A DNA stretch of 49,841 nt, taken from Paenibacillus tengchongensis. GTDB lineage: Bacteria > Bacillota > Bacilli > Paenibacillales > Paenibacillaceae. The first letter of the stretch is position 1. Each line of letters begins with the position of its first letter. A program made the position numbers and the translations under genes. The notes beneath the pieces are model-generated. The model was not told where the DNA came from, did no database searches, and saw only the letters and a list, made by a program, of their open reading frames with translations. Positions 15,725 to 24,292 of the stretch are shown one piece after another. The stretch is taken from assembly GCF_008973665.1 (NCBI RefSeq), contig NZ_WACP01000024.1, forward strand, positions 1 to 49,841. Reading direction: 5' to 3'.

Positions 15725-17012
15725 GGATGGCCGCCTCCCCGTGTCCGGACCGGAATGCCGGCTCATCCAGACAATAGAGCCGCGCTCCCAGCCGCAACAG
15801 ACTTGCAGCTATCGTCCCCCCCGTGCGGCCCTTGCCGGGTGCTGCCTCCTTCGGCAGAGACTCGGCCAGCCGGTCCCACATGTAATACAGCTCCACCTGG
15901 ATTCCCTGCATCAGGCAGCCCGCCAGCACGCGTGCCGATTCCGGTTCAAGCAATCCCGTAACCACCGTCACCGTCATTCCGGGAATCCAGTTCCGCGAGG
16001 CATCCTCCAGCAGCCGGGCCAGGCTGCGGCTGCCGTCCGGCTGGATCTCTGTCAGGAGCTCCCGCACCCGGACGGGAATGCGGCCCATTCCCTCATAGCG
16101 CGCCATTCCTTCCGGCCAGCCCCCGCTGAACAGCTGTACATAGGCCCCGGAGCGCTCGGCCGCCAGCAGCAGCCCCATCGTCGCCGAAACCCCCAGTTCA
16201 AAAGCCGGCGGTGAAGCATTCCTGCGGATGCGCGGCGGAAGCAGCGCGTGGGGCATGGCATAGCTTACCGGGTCGCTGGCCAGCACAATGCAGGTCATGC
16301 GTCCCTGCTCCCGTTCGGGCACCCGGCTCTGCAGCGTCCCCTTGCGGGCGCTGTTCTTCCAGTGAATCCGGTTCAACGGATCGCCGGGTGCGTAATCACG
16401 GACCTCTGCCGTTTCGCTCCCCTGGGCTTTGCCCTGGTGAAGCACAGCCATATGGCCAGCCGCCGTGCCATACTGCGGTAGCGCACCCGTAAGCGGCAAG
16501 GCCCGGGGCAGCACCTTAAAGCCGTCTGCGCCTTCCGGACACAGTACGCCGGTGAACATCCCCGGGAGATCGCCCCAGGTTACTGTACAGCCCTGCAGCC
16601 GGTGAACGCCGCGCGGAACCTCTTCCAGCGTATACGAACAGGCCAGGCAGCGGCGGAAGCCCGGAAAGAGCAGCTCCCGGTGGCAGCCCCCTTCCCAGTG
16701 ATCGGCAATCAGCATCCAGGGCAGCGGCATGCGCGAAGAGAAGGACACCTGCAACTCCACGGTCAATGTATCCCCGGCGACCGGATTTACCGGAGAAATC
16801 CGGCGGACGATCTGGACCCGGCGCGGTCCGAAGAGCTGCAGAAGCGCACCGCCGAGCATGATCAGCAGGCTTGCGGCCAGCAGAAACAGCAGCGCCATGC
16901 CGCCGCGCCAGATATATAAAGCAGCGAATACGGTACTTACGCCGCCCATCCGCAGCCACTGGACAGCTTTGCCGTGCTTGAATTCGGGATATGGCTGAAA
17001 TGATGAGGACAA
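15702..17012 (-). CDS. DUF58 domain protein (YeaD-like)
   Basis: This encodes 436 residues. Two membrane segments near residues 25-58 are followed by a beta-rich region and the DUF58 signature EVRDYAPGDPLNRIHWKNSA, then a von Willebrand factor A-like fold. DUF58 proteins usually work with a MoxR-type AAA ATPase and a TgpA-like protein, and their exact role is unclear. The start is TTG at 17012 with AGGAAGG seven bases upstream. The gene overlaps the TgpA-like gene, so they are cotranscribed. The MoxR ATPase gene that precedes it in Bacillus subtilis (yeaC) is absent here; a polysaccharide deacetylase gene lies upstream instead. Confidence 0.9.
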   Translation of the reverse strand: MSSSFQPYPEFKHGKAVQWLRMGGVSTVFAALYIWRGGMALLFLLAASLLIMLGGALLQLFGPRRVQIVRRISPVNPVAGDTLTVELQVSFSSRMPLPWMLIADHWEGGCHRELLFPGFRRCLACSYTLEEVPRGVHRLQGCTVTWGDLPGMFTGVLCPEGADGFKVLPRALPLTGALPQYGTAAGHMAVLHQGKAQGSETAEVRDYAPGDPLNRIHWKNSARKGTLQSRVPEREQGRMTCIVLASDPVSYAMPHALLPPRIRRNASPPAFELGVSATMGLLLAAERSGAYVQLFSGGWPEGMARYEGMGRIPVRVRELLTEIQPDGSRSLARLLEDASRNWIPGMTVTVVTGLLEPESARVLAGCLMQGIQVELYYMWDRLAESLPKEAAPGKGRTGGTIAASLLRLGARLYCLDEPAFRSGHGEAAIHGHPGHS

Positions 17013-17154
17013 CGGGCATCCTTCCTTTGGTCATAGACTAGCTCCGCAGCATTCTTTGCAGCATAATGCCCGGAGCCCTGATACTGTCTATTCTTCCCAC
17101 CAAAAAGGGTGCCCAAACCCGCCGCAATCTTTATCTGACAAGGGTTTTTCCGGC

Positions 17155-18564
17155 CTACAGCGTCCGGACGCGCCGTTCTTCCGCCGTAACCCCGGCCTGC
17201 CGGAGCGGATGCCCGCCCATCTCCAGCAGCTCCCGCAGCGGAACCCACAGAGAGGAGCCGATCAGCCGGATGTCCGCTTGGTGAATCTCCTCTGTACCTT
17301 GCGGCAGAGCCGCCGCGAATCGCTGCTTCTGCGCATCGGCCGTAAACGAACGGCTGTTCCAGACCACCCGTCCGCGGCGCGCGGCGGCATCCCAGCCCAC
17401 TTCCCCGCTGAGCCGTTCGATAACCGCGCGCAACGGGACCAGGTAGCGGCCTTGCTCAATCCGATATTCCCCCGGCTCCAGCCGGGCTTCCTGCAGGCCG
17501 ACCTCTAGAACCAGCGGCTGGCCGGAGGCGAACAGCCGGGCGTTCGGGACAATGTTGGCCGCAACCCAGGCTGCGGAAGGCGGTACCCGCTGCAATTTCT
17601 CCGCTGCGGACGACACGCGGAACGCCACTTGCTGCACACGGTTATCCAGAACGCCGAAGGCATATCCCGCCGCCTTGTAGCGTTTGATAATCTCCGGAAG
17701 CGCCTTGGCGCTCTCCTCATGGCCTCCTCCGTCATGCAGCAGCAGAATCACCTCGGACCCGCCGATCCCCTCCACGGAATCGCGCACAATCTCGGCGGCC
17801 GGAACGCCCCGGCGCCGGGAGTCGCCGCTGTCCACCGTCCAGTCCATCACCGTATATCCCGCTTGCTCCAGCAGGCCGAAATAGGTAGCGTCAAAATGGC
17901 CGTAGGTGCCGCCCGGAGCCCGCAGCAGCTGCGGGCGGATGCCTGTAATCTCCCGCAGCACTTCCTCCGTCCGCTTGATCTGGGTCCAGAAGCTTGTAAA
18001 ACCGCTGTATAAATCGCTGTAATCATGATTGTATGTATGATTGCCGATGGCATGCCCCTGCTCCCAGATGGCATTGATCAGCTCCGGCCGGGTCTTTGCC
18101 TGCTCGCCCAGCACAAAAAAGGTGCCCTTAACCTCCTGCTCACGCAGAATATCCAGTACCTTGGGCGTAACTGCGCTCGGTCCGTCGTCAAAGGTGAGGT
18201 AGACCGTTCGGTGCGCTTTATTTCCTTTCAATGCCACCGTGCCGTCAGAAGCAGGCCGGGTACTCTTAACGGTCATTGACGCTGCGGCGGCAGCCGGCGG
18301 CGGTCCGCCGGTTTCCTGCGCCGGGAGCGTGACCCTGGCCGGCAGAGCCCGCTCAGCAGCCGGATCTGCTTGCTTCAAGGCAGCCGGAGCATTATTCTTA
18401 GAGAATACGGCGGCTGCGCTGTCCGCAACCGGAAGAGGCCGGCTGGACCCGCCTGGAAGCGGGCCCGTCGCCCACCCGGGCAATGCGGCCGCCCATAGAA
18501 CGGCCATAATCGGCAATGCGCGGAGCAGTATCCGGCGAATCATTTGTTTACCGCGAAACTTCAT
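17155..18564 (-). CDS. Polysaccharide deacetylase with C-terminal stalk (copper amine oxidase N-like) domain
   Basis: This encodes 469 residues. After a signal or anchor segment (about 9-33) and a low-complexity Pro/Ala linker comes a NodB-homology deacetylase domain (about 118-310) with TFDDGP (124-129), the metal-binding HTYNH (His176, His180), RAPGG and LLLHDGG. The last 150 residues carry a copper amine oxidase N-domain-like repeat (YLVPLRAVIERL, LWVPLRELLEMGG), common in Paenibacillus surface proteins. It probably removes N-acetyl groups from peptidoglycan or another cell-surface polysaccharide. The start at 18564 has GGAGGT seven bases upstream. An earlier in-frame start at 18615 lacks such a site and would delay the signal peptide. 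Confidence 0.92.
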   Translation of the reverse strand: MKFRGKQMIRRILLRALPIMAVLWAAALPGWATGPLPGGSSRPLPVADSAAAVFSKNNAPAALKQADPAAERALPARVTLPAQETGGPPPAAAAASMTVKSTRPASDGTVALKGNKAHRTVYLTFDDGPSAVTPKVLDILREQEVKGTFFVLGEQAKTRPELINAIWEQGHAIGNHTYNHDYSDLYSGFTSFWTQIKRTEEVLREITGIRPQLLRAPGGTYGHFDATYFGLLEQAGYTVMDWTVDSGDSRRRGVPAAEIVRDSVEGIGGSEVILLLHDGGGHEESAKALPEIIKRYKAAGYAFGVLDNRVQQVAFRVSSAAEKLQRVPPSAAWVAANIVPNARLFASGQPLVLEVGLQEARLEPGEYRIEQGRYLVPLRAVIERLSGEVGWDAAARRGRVVWNSRSFTADAQKQRFAAALPQGTEEIHQADIRLIGSSLWVPLRELLEMGGHPLRQAGVTAEERRVRTL

Positions 18565-18663
18565 CTTTTCTACCTCCAGGCTTTTGCGAGCTTTTGGTAA
18601 ATTGTATGAAGACAAGCCCGATAATAGAATGGAGCCCGTGGCCCTGGAGGATGAACTTTACCG

Positions 18664-19314
18664 ATGGAAATGCTGAAGTGGATTGAGGAGCTGTTTGCCG
18701 CCTACGGATACAGCGTGCTGTTCGTTGGCCTGCTGCTGGAGTTCATAGCGCTGCCTTTTCCGGGAGAAACGACCATGGCCTTCGCCGGGTTTCTCTCCTA
18801 CACCGGCAGGCTGGATTTTGCCGCACTGGTCGCTGTTGCCTTTGCAGGCACAACTATAGGGATGACACTTACCTATCTGATCGGGCTCAAAGCGGGACTG
18901 CCCTTCATCCAGCGCTACGGCAGATGGTTTCTATTCTCGCCAGCCAAGCTGGAGAAGACGCAGCGCTGGTTCGAGCGTTACGGCAGCATCCTGGTCTCCA
19001 TCGGTTATTTCATTCCCGGCGTCCGGCACTTCACCGGGTATTTCTCCGGCATCATTGCCCTTCCCTTCCGCAAATTCGCAGCCTACGCCTATGGCGGAGC
19101 CCTGCTGTGGGTGCTGCTGTTTCTGGGAATTGGTAAAATATTCGGGCCGCAATGGCTTGGCATCTTTCATTTATTCGAGCTGTACGCCCTCTGGATCATT
19201 TCCGCCGTTGCCGCCGCTGCGGCCCTGATTCTGTTGTACCGTTACCGGCAGCAGCTCGGCATCCTGCTCTTACGCCGTAAACCGCGTGCCAAAACGACCT
19301 CCAAGGAACGGTGA
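18664..19314 (+). CDS. DedA family membrane protein
   Basis: This encodes 216 residues with five or so membrane segments. The family motifs are clear: E-FIALPFPGETTMAFAGFL near the start, RYGRWFLFSPAKL, then FERYGSILVSIGYFIPGVRHFTGYFSG. DedA proteins (SNARE-associated/VTT fold) are implicated in flipping undecaprenyl phosphate or phosphatidylethanolamine across the membrane and in envelope homeostasis. The tail is basic. It is divergent from the deacetylase gene, with 100 bases between them. GGAGG lies 13 bases before the ATG, a slightly long spacing. The gene converges with the next MFS gene with a gap of only 17 bases and no evident terminator. Confidence 0.9.
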   Translation: MEMLKWIEELFAAYGYSVLFVGLLLEFIALPFPGETTMAFAGFLSYTGRLDFAALVAVAFAGTTIGMTLTYLIGLKAGLPFIQRYGRWFLFSPAKLEKTQRWFERYGSILVSIGYFIPGVRHFTGYFSGIIALPFRKFAAYAYGGALLWVLLFLGIGKIFGPQWLGIFHLFELYALWIISAVAAAAALILLYRYRQQLGILLLRRKPRAKTTSKER

Positions 19315-19331
19315 GCAGCTTCTCCTGTGAA

Positions 19332-20603
19332 TCAGTCTTGCGCGATAACGCCCTCCCCGGATTTCAGCCCTCTGCCGCGTATATAGGCGTAGCTGCCCAG
19401 CAGCACCGCGATGGCGGCGAAGCAGGCGCCGCCGGTAAGGCCCAGCTCCCGCGGCTCAAGGACATCCAGCAGCCAGCCTGCGGCCAGCATGGACAGGCCC
19501 ATCAGCGAGTTCCCCGCTGCCGACAGCATTCCGAACAGCACCGGCTGCAGCGAAGCCGGCGTCTCCCGCATCACCAGCGTATCGAGACAGGCTGCTCCGA
19601 TCCCTCCGCACAGCGCCAGCAGAATATACAATATAAACGCTGAGACAATGCCGCCGCTGAAGCTGATTCCCATCAGCAGGATCCCTTCCATCAGCAATCC
19701 GGCCAGCGCTACCGCCAGTAGCCTGCGCCGCAGCAGCCGCTCGGCCAAAGCGCTGAGGCTGAGGCCGATCCCCAGTGCCGCATATAAAGCGCCGACTCCT
19801 ACATCTCCCGCATGAAACACTTCCACCGCGTACACACTGATCAGCACATTGTCCCAGCCGTTGAAGAGCGGAACCAGCAGCTCATACCCGATAACAACCT
19901 GCAGCACCAGGCTGCTGCCCGCCAGCCATTTCAGGCTTTGCCGTCTTCCCGGCCGCGCATGCTCCTGCCCCTCTCCCCCGCTGACAGCTGCAGAAGCCGC
20001 CAGACTGCCAGACGGCTCCGCACCGTCCGGAAAGCGGATTCCGGCAAGGAGCAGCGCCGCAACGAGAAAAGAAGCGGCATTCAGCACAAAGCCCGTCTCC
20101 GGACCGAACCAATAGGATACCACCCCGCCGGCAAAGGCCCCGACGATCAGCACGCAGCCGTTCATCAGCTGTTCCAGACTGTTGATCCTTAGCAGCTTAT
20201 CCGGCCCTGCCAGCAGCGGGATGGCTGACTTCCGCACCGGGCTGTACACCGCTTCGCCGGCCGCCAGCAGAAAGCTGACGAGATAGGCCAGCCATAACCG
20301 CCCCGCGCCGTCCACCAGAATGAGGGATAATGCCGCCGGCGCCCGCAGCACATCCAGCGCGATCATAATCCGTTTGCGCGGCAGCTTCCCGGCCAAGAAT
20401 CCGCCCAGAGGCGCCATGAACAAATAGGGCAGCACCCGCAGGCCCAGCGATATTCCTACGGCCATCCCCGAGCCGGTCAGCTCTAGAATCATCGCCAGCA
20501 GCGCCACGCTGCTGAAGCGGTCACCGATGCCGTTAATTAACCCGGTCACGAAGAGACGGGAATACCCCCGGGCATGTTTTGTACCCGTTAGCATTGCACT
20601 CAT
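19332..20603 (-). CDS. MFS transporter (MFS_3/macrolide-efflux-like)
   Basis: This encodes 423 residues with about twelve membrane segments. The beginning (YSRLFVTGLINGIGDRFSSVALLAMILELTGSG) and the loop GGFLAGKLPRKRIMIALD match MFS exporters of the EntS/macrolide-efflux-like group. The substrate is unknown. The start is put at the ATG at 20603, eight bases after TGGAG; a GTG three codons earlier overlaps that ribosome binding site. It is divergent from a WYL-type regulator with a shared control region of 137 bases containing two dyads, so the regulator probably controls it. Confidence 0.85.
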   Translation of the reverse strand: MSAMLTGTKHARGYSRLFVTGLINGIGDRFSSVALLAMILELTGSGMAVGISLGLRVLPYLFMAPLGGFLAGKLPRKRIMIALDVLRAPAALSLILVDGAGRLWLAYLVSFLLAAGEAVYSPVRKSAIPLLAGPDKLLRINSLEQLMNGCVLIVGAFAGGVVSYWFGPETGFVLNAASFLVAALLLAGIRFPDGAEPSGSLAASAAVSGGEGQEHARPGRRQSLKWLAGSSLVLQVVIGYELLVPLFNGWDNVLISVYAVEVFHAGDVGVGALYAALGIGLSLSALAERLLRRRLLAVALAGLLMEGILLMGISFSGGIVSAFILYILLALCGGIGAACLDTLVMRETPASLQPVLFGMLSAAGNSLMGLSMLAAGWLLDVLEPRELGLTGGACFAAIAVLLGSYAYIRGRGLKSGEGVIAQD

Positions 20604-20627
20604 AACAATCACTCCATTTTTATGATT

Positions 20628-20666
20628 ATCTAATTAGATATTAATCGAATATATGCGATTGAGCAA
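20628..20666 (-). promoter_or_regulatory. Promoter of the MFS gene with overlapping palindromes
   Basis: On the minus strand TTGCTC (20661-20666), a 17-base spacer and TAATAT (20638-20643) form a promoter. A perfect 12-bp palindrome ATCTAATTAGAT (20628-20639) touches the -10 box, and a second dyad AATCG...CGATT sits in the spacer. These are plausible operators for the divergent WYL regulator. Confidence 0.6.
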
Positions 20667-20740
20667 TGCTTTGTTTTCTTCCGTTTGCTAAGATGGAGAC
20701 AACCGACTACTCATTAATCCGGAAAGAAGGAGCTTGATCT

Positions 20741-21673
20741 ATGAAAATCGACCGACTGCTCTCCATTGTCATTCTGCTGATTAACCGTCCCCTGATTCAG
20801 GCCAAAGAGCTGGCCGACATGTTCGAGGTCTCCGTAAGAACCATATACCGCGATATCGAGAGCATCAACGAGGCCGGTATTCCCGTCGTTACCTACCAGG
20901 GTGCGGGCGGAGGGATCGGCCTGATGGAGGGCTACCGCCTGGACCGGAACCTGTTGACCCAGCGGGAGCTGGCCGATATTTTCACCGCCCTGCAAAGCAT
21001 TTCTTCCTATGCCGGAGGTGAGCATGCACTCCTGATGGAGAAGATCAGCAGCGTCATTCCGCCGTCGCAGACCGCCGCTTTCCGCCGCAAAACCAATCAG
21101 CTCATGGTCGATTTCTCGCCTTGGGGTCTGCATGGGGCTGCCGAAGAACGGCTCGGCCTGCTGAAAAAAGCGCTGGAAGACAATGTTCTCGTAACCTTTA
21201 GCTATGTAAATGCCGACGGCGAAAGCAGTCTGCGGACTGTTGAACCCCATACTTTGGTGCATAAGGGACAGGCTTGGTACTTGTACGGCTTCTGCCGGGA
21301 GCGCCAGGATTTCCGCCTGTTCAAGCTGCACCGCATGAAATCGCTTGTCCCCGGTCCGGAAGTCTTCGTCCGCCGGGAGGTTCCGCTGCAGGAGCTGCCC
21401 TGGAGCGACGGCTGGAAGGATAGCCGCAACATGACTCGCGTTGTCATGAGGTTCAGTGAAGAAGGCAGACACCTAGCTGAGGACTACTTCGATGCCGAGG
21501 AACTGCAGGCCGACGGCAGCGGCGGCTATACGGTAGGCGTCCATTACCCCGAGGACAACTGGTTGTACGGCTTCCTGCTGGGATTCGGCACCATGATGGA
21601 GGTGCTGGAGCCGGAACATGTCCGGCGCAGGTTAGGCAGGCTGGCAGCCGGAATTGCTGCACAGTACCTTTAG
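20741..21673 (+). CDS. HTH and WYL domain transcriptional regulator (YafY type)
   Basis: This encodes 310 residues. An N-terminal DeoR-like winged helix (about 1-60, KELADMFEVSVRTIYRDIESI) is followed by GGGIGLMEGYRLD and a WYL domain from about residue 140 (including GQAWYLYGFCRERQDFRLFKLHRM), ending with a WCX extension. WYL domains sense small ligands or nucleic acids. AGAAGGAG precedes the ATG by eight bases. The gene is transcribed away from the MFS exporter, which is the likely target. The ligand is unknown. Confidence 0.92.
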   Translation: MKIDRLLSIVILLINRPLIQAKELADMFEVSVRTIYRDIESINEAGIPVVTYQGAGGGIGLMEGYRLDRNLLTQRELADIFTALQSISSYAGGEHALLMEKISSVIPPSQTAAFRRKTNQLMVDFSPWGLHGAAEERLGLLKKALEDNVLVTFSYVNADGESSLRTVEPHTLVHKGQAWYLYGFCRERQDFRLFKLHRMKSLVPGPEVFVRREVPLQELPWSDGWKDSRNMTRVVMRFSEEGRHLAEDYFDAEELQADGSGGYTVGVHYPEDNWLYGFLLGFGTMMEVLEPEHVRRRLGRLAAGIAAQYL

Positions 21674-21813
21674 CGCGGCAGAATATGCCGGCTTAAACTT
21701 TACTCCGCTTCCACCGGTGAACCTGACTGAAGGCTGTCAAGTTTGCCGGGTTATACTGGGTCTTGAAGACAGGGCCAGGCGCCCTGTACATGAAGCCAAG
21801 GAGCGTGTTTAGG

Positions 21814-22110
21814 ATGGAAACAGCGGGTATGCATACGGGGAAGGCTGTATTTTGCCAGAGCTGCGGGATGCCGATGTCCGGCGAAGAGCTGCTGGGGAGT
21901 GAACGGGACGGCGGGAAAAGCGGGGATTACTGTCTGTACTGCTACGAGAACGGGGAATTCAAACAGCCGGATATAACTTTGGAGGCCATGACGGATGACT
22001 GCACCCGTTATATGGTCAAGGACGGTATGGAAGAAGCGGCCGCCCGCCGTATTCTTGAAGCCAGCCTGCCTCACTTAAAGCGCTGGAGCAGCCTAAAGCA
22101 CGCTGAATAA
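21814..22110 (+). CDS. Small zinc-ribbon domain protein
   Basis: This encodes 98 residues. Two cysteine pairs, FCQSCGMPM and YCLYCYENG, make a zinc ribbon near the N terminus. The rest is helical and acidic/basic with MTDDCTRYMVKDGMEEAAARRIL. It matches the putative zinc-ribbon family found as small stand-alone proteins in Bacillota, of unknown function. The start at 21814 follows AAGGAG by ten bases; the open frame extends 17 codons further upstream without a better site. Confidence 0.8.
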   Translation: METAGMHTGKAVFCQSCGMPMSGEELLGSERDGGKSGDYCLYCYENGEFKQPDITLEAMTDDCTRYMVKDGMEEAAARRILEASLPHLKRWSSLKHAE

Positions 22111-22133
22111 GCCGTGTAACCCGGTAACGCCAA

Positions 22134-22180
22134 AAAAGGGACTATACGCTCCCCGGAACGGGTGTGCGGATAGTCCCTTT
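22134..22180. terminator. Bidirectional terminator between zinc-ribbon and MFS genes
   Basis: Arms AAAGGGACTAT and ATAGTCCCTTT (22137-22180) form an 11-bp stem around a 22-base loop with a further small stem. On the minus strand six T follow, ending the MFS transcript. In the plus direction TTTGTCTT follows. Confidence 0.88.
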
Positions 22181-22189
22181 GTCTTCAGG

Positions 22190-23719
22190 TTAAGCCTGCG
22201 GCGACTTGGCGAGCTGCGGTGCAGCCGCGTTCTCTTCCGTCTGTTCAATGAAATCGGCCTGCGGCGACGTCTTCTTGATGAAGAAGGCCAGCACCAGGGC
22301 AACTACGGTTACCCATGTAGCCACATTAAAAGCATGCGTGATGCCGGTAATTGTCGCTTCCTGCGTCAGCTTGCCCATTGCGGCTTGGTCGGTCTGCGCA
22401 ACCGCACCGCTCATTACGGCATCCTTGACGATGCTGGAGGTCTTGTTGGTCATGAGGCTGACGAACAGCGCCATACCGAGTGCACCGCCCACGGTGCGCA
22501 GCGTGTTGGACATCGCTGTGCCGTGCGAGCTGAGGCGCTGCGGCAGCTGGTTCAGGCCGGCAGTCACAATCGGCATCATCAGCATGGACATCCCGAACAT
22601 GCGGGCCGTGTAGGTCAGGATCAGATGAGTGTAAGTCGTCGAATCGGTAATCCGGCTGAATTCCCAGGTTGTAACGGTCGTGATGGCAAGACCGATAACT
22701 GCCAGCCAGCGGGCCCCGATCTTATCGAAGATCATGCCGGTAATCGGCGACATAATCCCCATCAGGATAGCACCCGGAAGGAGCATCAGACCCGATTCCA
22801 TCGGTGTGAAGCCGCGGATCGTCTGCAGATAGATCGGCAGCAGGATCATGCCTGCATACATCGCCATCGTTACGACAATGTTAATGACCGTCGTAAGAGT
22901 AAACATATTGTAACGGAAAATCCGGAATTCAAGCAACGGGTTCTTCGCCTTAAGCTCACGCCAGACGAACAGAATCAGCGCCAGCGCCCCCAGGACGAGA
23001 CAGGAAATGACTGTCGTACTGCCCCAGCCGTCCGTTCCGGCATCGCTGAAGCCGTACAGCAGACCGCCAAAGCCCAGTGTCGAGAAAACAAGTCCGGTCT
23101 TATCCAGCTTCGGCGAAGTCAGTGTACCGACGTTCTGCATCGACTTCATTCCCAGCAGTGTGGCGAATATGGCCAGCGGCAGCACGATGTAGAACAGCAC
23201 GCGCCACGAATAATTCTGCACGACCCAGCCGGACAGCGTTGGCCCGACGGCGGGAGCGAAAACCATGGCCACAGCCATCAGCCCCATCGCCTTACCGCGC
23301 TCTTCAATCGGGAAGATGCGCAGGAATACGATGTTCATCAGCGGCATCAGGATGCCGGCCCCGACGGCCTGCACCACCCGGCCGACCATAATCATTTCAA
23401 ACCCTGTACCCACGGCACACACAAGTGTACCGATGGAGAACAGCACCATAGCCGTTGTAAACAATTGACGTGTCGTAAATTTCTCGACCAGGTAGGCGCT
23501 GACCGGGATCAGAACACCGTTCACCAGCATAAATCCGGTAGTCAGCCATTGCGCCGTATTGGCGAGAATGCCCAGGTCCTCCATCATCTTCGGAAGCGCC
23601 ACGTTCATCAGCGTCTGATTCAGCAGCGCAACGAACGCGCCGATCAAGAGTGCGGCAATAATCGGCCCCTTGCGGATGGTCCGGTTATCCGCAGCGGAAT
23701 TAGCAGATATTGTACTCAT
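22190..23719 (-). CDS. DHA2-family (EmrB/QacA-like) MFS multidrug exporter
   Basis: This encodes 509 residues with fourteen predicted membrane segments. Signatures are LLIGAFVALLNQTLMNVALP in helix 1, AQWLTTGFMLVNGVLIPVSAYL, GRVVQAVGAGILMPLM and the motif C-like PAVGPTLSGW. These are proton-driven drug exporters, closest in style to LmrB of Bacillus subtilis. The gene starts within the stop of the MarR regulator gene (four-base overlap), so the two form an operon in which the regulator probably represses both. Confidence 0.92.
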   Translation of the reverse strand: MSTISANSAADNRTIRKGPIIAALLIGAFVALLNQTLMNVALPKMMEDLGILANTAQWLTTGFMLVNGVLIPVSAYLVEKFTTRQLFTTAMVLFSIGTLVCAVGTGFEMIMVGRVVQAVGAGILMPLMNIVFLRIFPIEERGKAMGLMAVAMVFAPAVGPTLSGWVVQNYSWRVLFYIVLPLAIFATLLGMKSMQNVGTLTSPKLDKTGLVFSTLGFGGLLYGFSDAGTDGWGSTTVISCLVLGALALILFVWRELKAKNPLLEFRIFRYNMFTLTTVINIVVTMAMYAGMILLPIYLQTIRGFTPMESGLMLLPGAILMGIMSPITGMIFDKIGARWLAVIGLAITTVTTWEFSRITDSTTYTHLILTYTARMFGMSMLMMPIVTAGLNQLPQRLSSHGTAMSNTLRTVGGALGMALFVSLMTNKTSSIVKDAVMSGAVAQTDQAAMGKLTQEATITGITHAFNVATWVTVVALVLAFFIKKTSPQADFIEQTEENAAAPQLAKSPQA

Positions 23720-24168
23720 AGCTTTCTTTGTTCTCTCCCTTGTTCCATAATTTGTATCACGGCTTCATGCAGCCGTAAAAGCTCGGCGACGTCGTGCTCC
23801 GGCATCAGCTGCAGCGGCTGCAGACGCTCCCTGAGCGATTCCAGGCTGCGGTCTCTGATCTCCCGTCCCGTCTCGGTCAGCGCCAGCTTGCAGCTCCGTT
23901 TGTCGCTCTCCGAGCGCTGTCTTGTAATGAGGCCGGACTTCACCATCCGGTCGACGATGCCGCTGGCGGCACTGTTGCCCAGATGCAGCAGCTCGGCCAG
24001 CTCCGATACGCCGATATCGGGACAATGCGTCAGCTTACGCAGAACCATCAGCTGTGTGGAGCTTATGCTCAGATGCTCGGCGTCCTGCCGTACGAGTTGT
24101 TGAAAGGCATGGTTGACACGGCGGAAAGAAGACATCACATTATCGATCTGCTGCTCTCTCTCATTCAT
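23716..24168 (-). CDS. MarR family transcriptional regulator
   Basis: This encodes 150 residues with a winged-helix MarR domain: LSISSTQLMVLRKLTHCP, then DIGVSELAELLHLGNSAASG as recognition region and VDRMVKSGLITRQRSESDKR as wing. MarR proteins act as dimers that leave DNA when they bind phenolic or drug-like ligands. It is the first gene of a two-gene operon with a multidrug exporter. The ATG follows GAGGTTAAGGA. Confidence 0.93.
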   Translation of the reverse strand: MNEREQQIDNVMSSFRRVNHAFQQLVRQDAEHLSISSTQLMVLRKLTHCPDIGVSELAELLHLGNSAASGIVDRMVKSGLITRQRSESDKRSCKLALTETGREIRDRSLESLRERLQPLQLMPEHDVAELLRLHEAVIQIMEQGREQRKL

Positions 24169-24197
24169 TCCTTAACCTCGCCCACTATTTAAAATAT

Positions 24198-24246
24198 TAT
24201 TATTTCGCGTACGAATTATTTTACTATTTAATTAATTTACGGTCAA
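24198..24246 (-). promoter_or_regulatory. Promoter and possible operator of the marR-mfs operon
   Basis: On the minus strand TTGACC (24241-24246), a 17-base spacer and TAAAAT (24218-24223) form a strong promoter. Directly downstream lies an AT-rich dyad centred on TTCGTACGCGAA (about 24203-24214), a reasonable place for autorepression by the MarR protein. Confidence 0.65.
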
Positions 24247-24292
24247 TTGATTTCTGAAAATTCCTGAAATTATATGAAAGTGGTGTTGTGAA

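Noticed and set aside
22334..24103. Plus-strand open frame of 589 codons across the MFS and marR genes
   Set aside because: It is antisense to two clear genes, and its His/Arg/Gln-rich translation is typical of a shadow frame.
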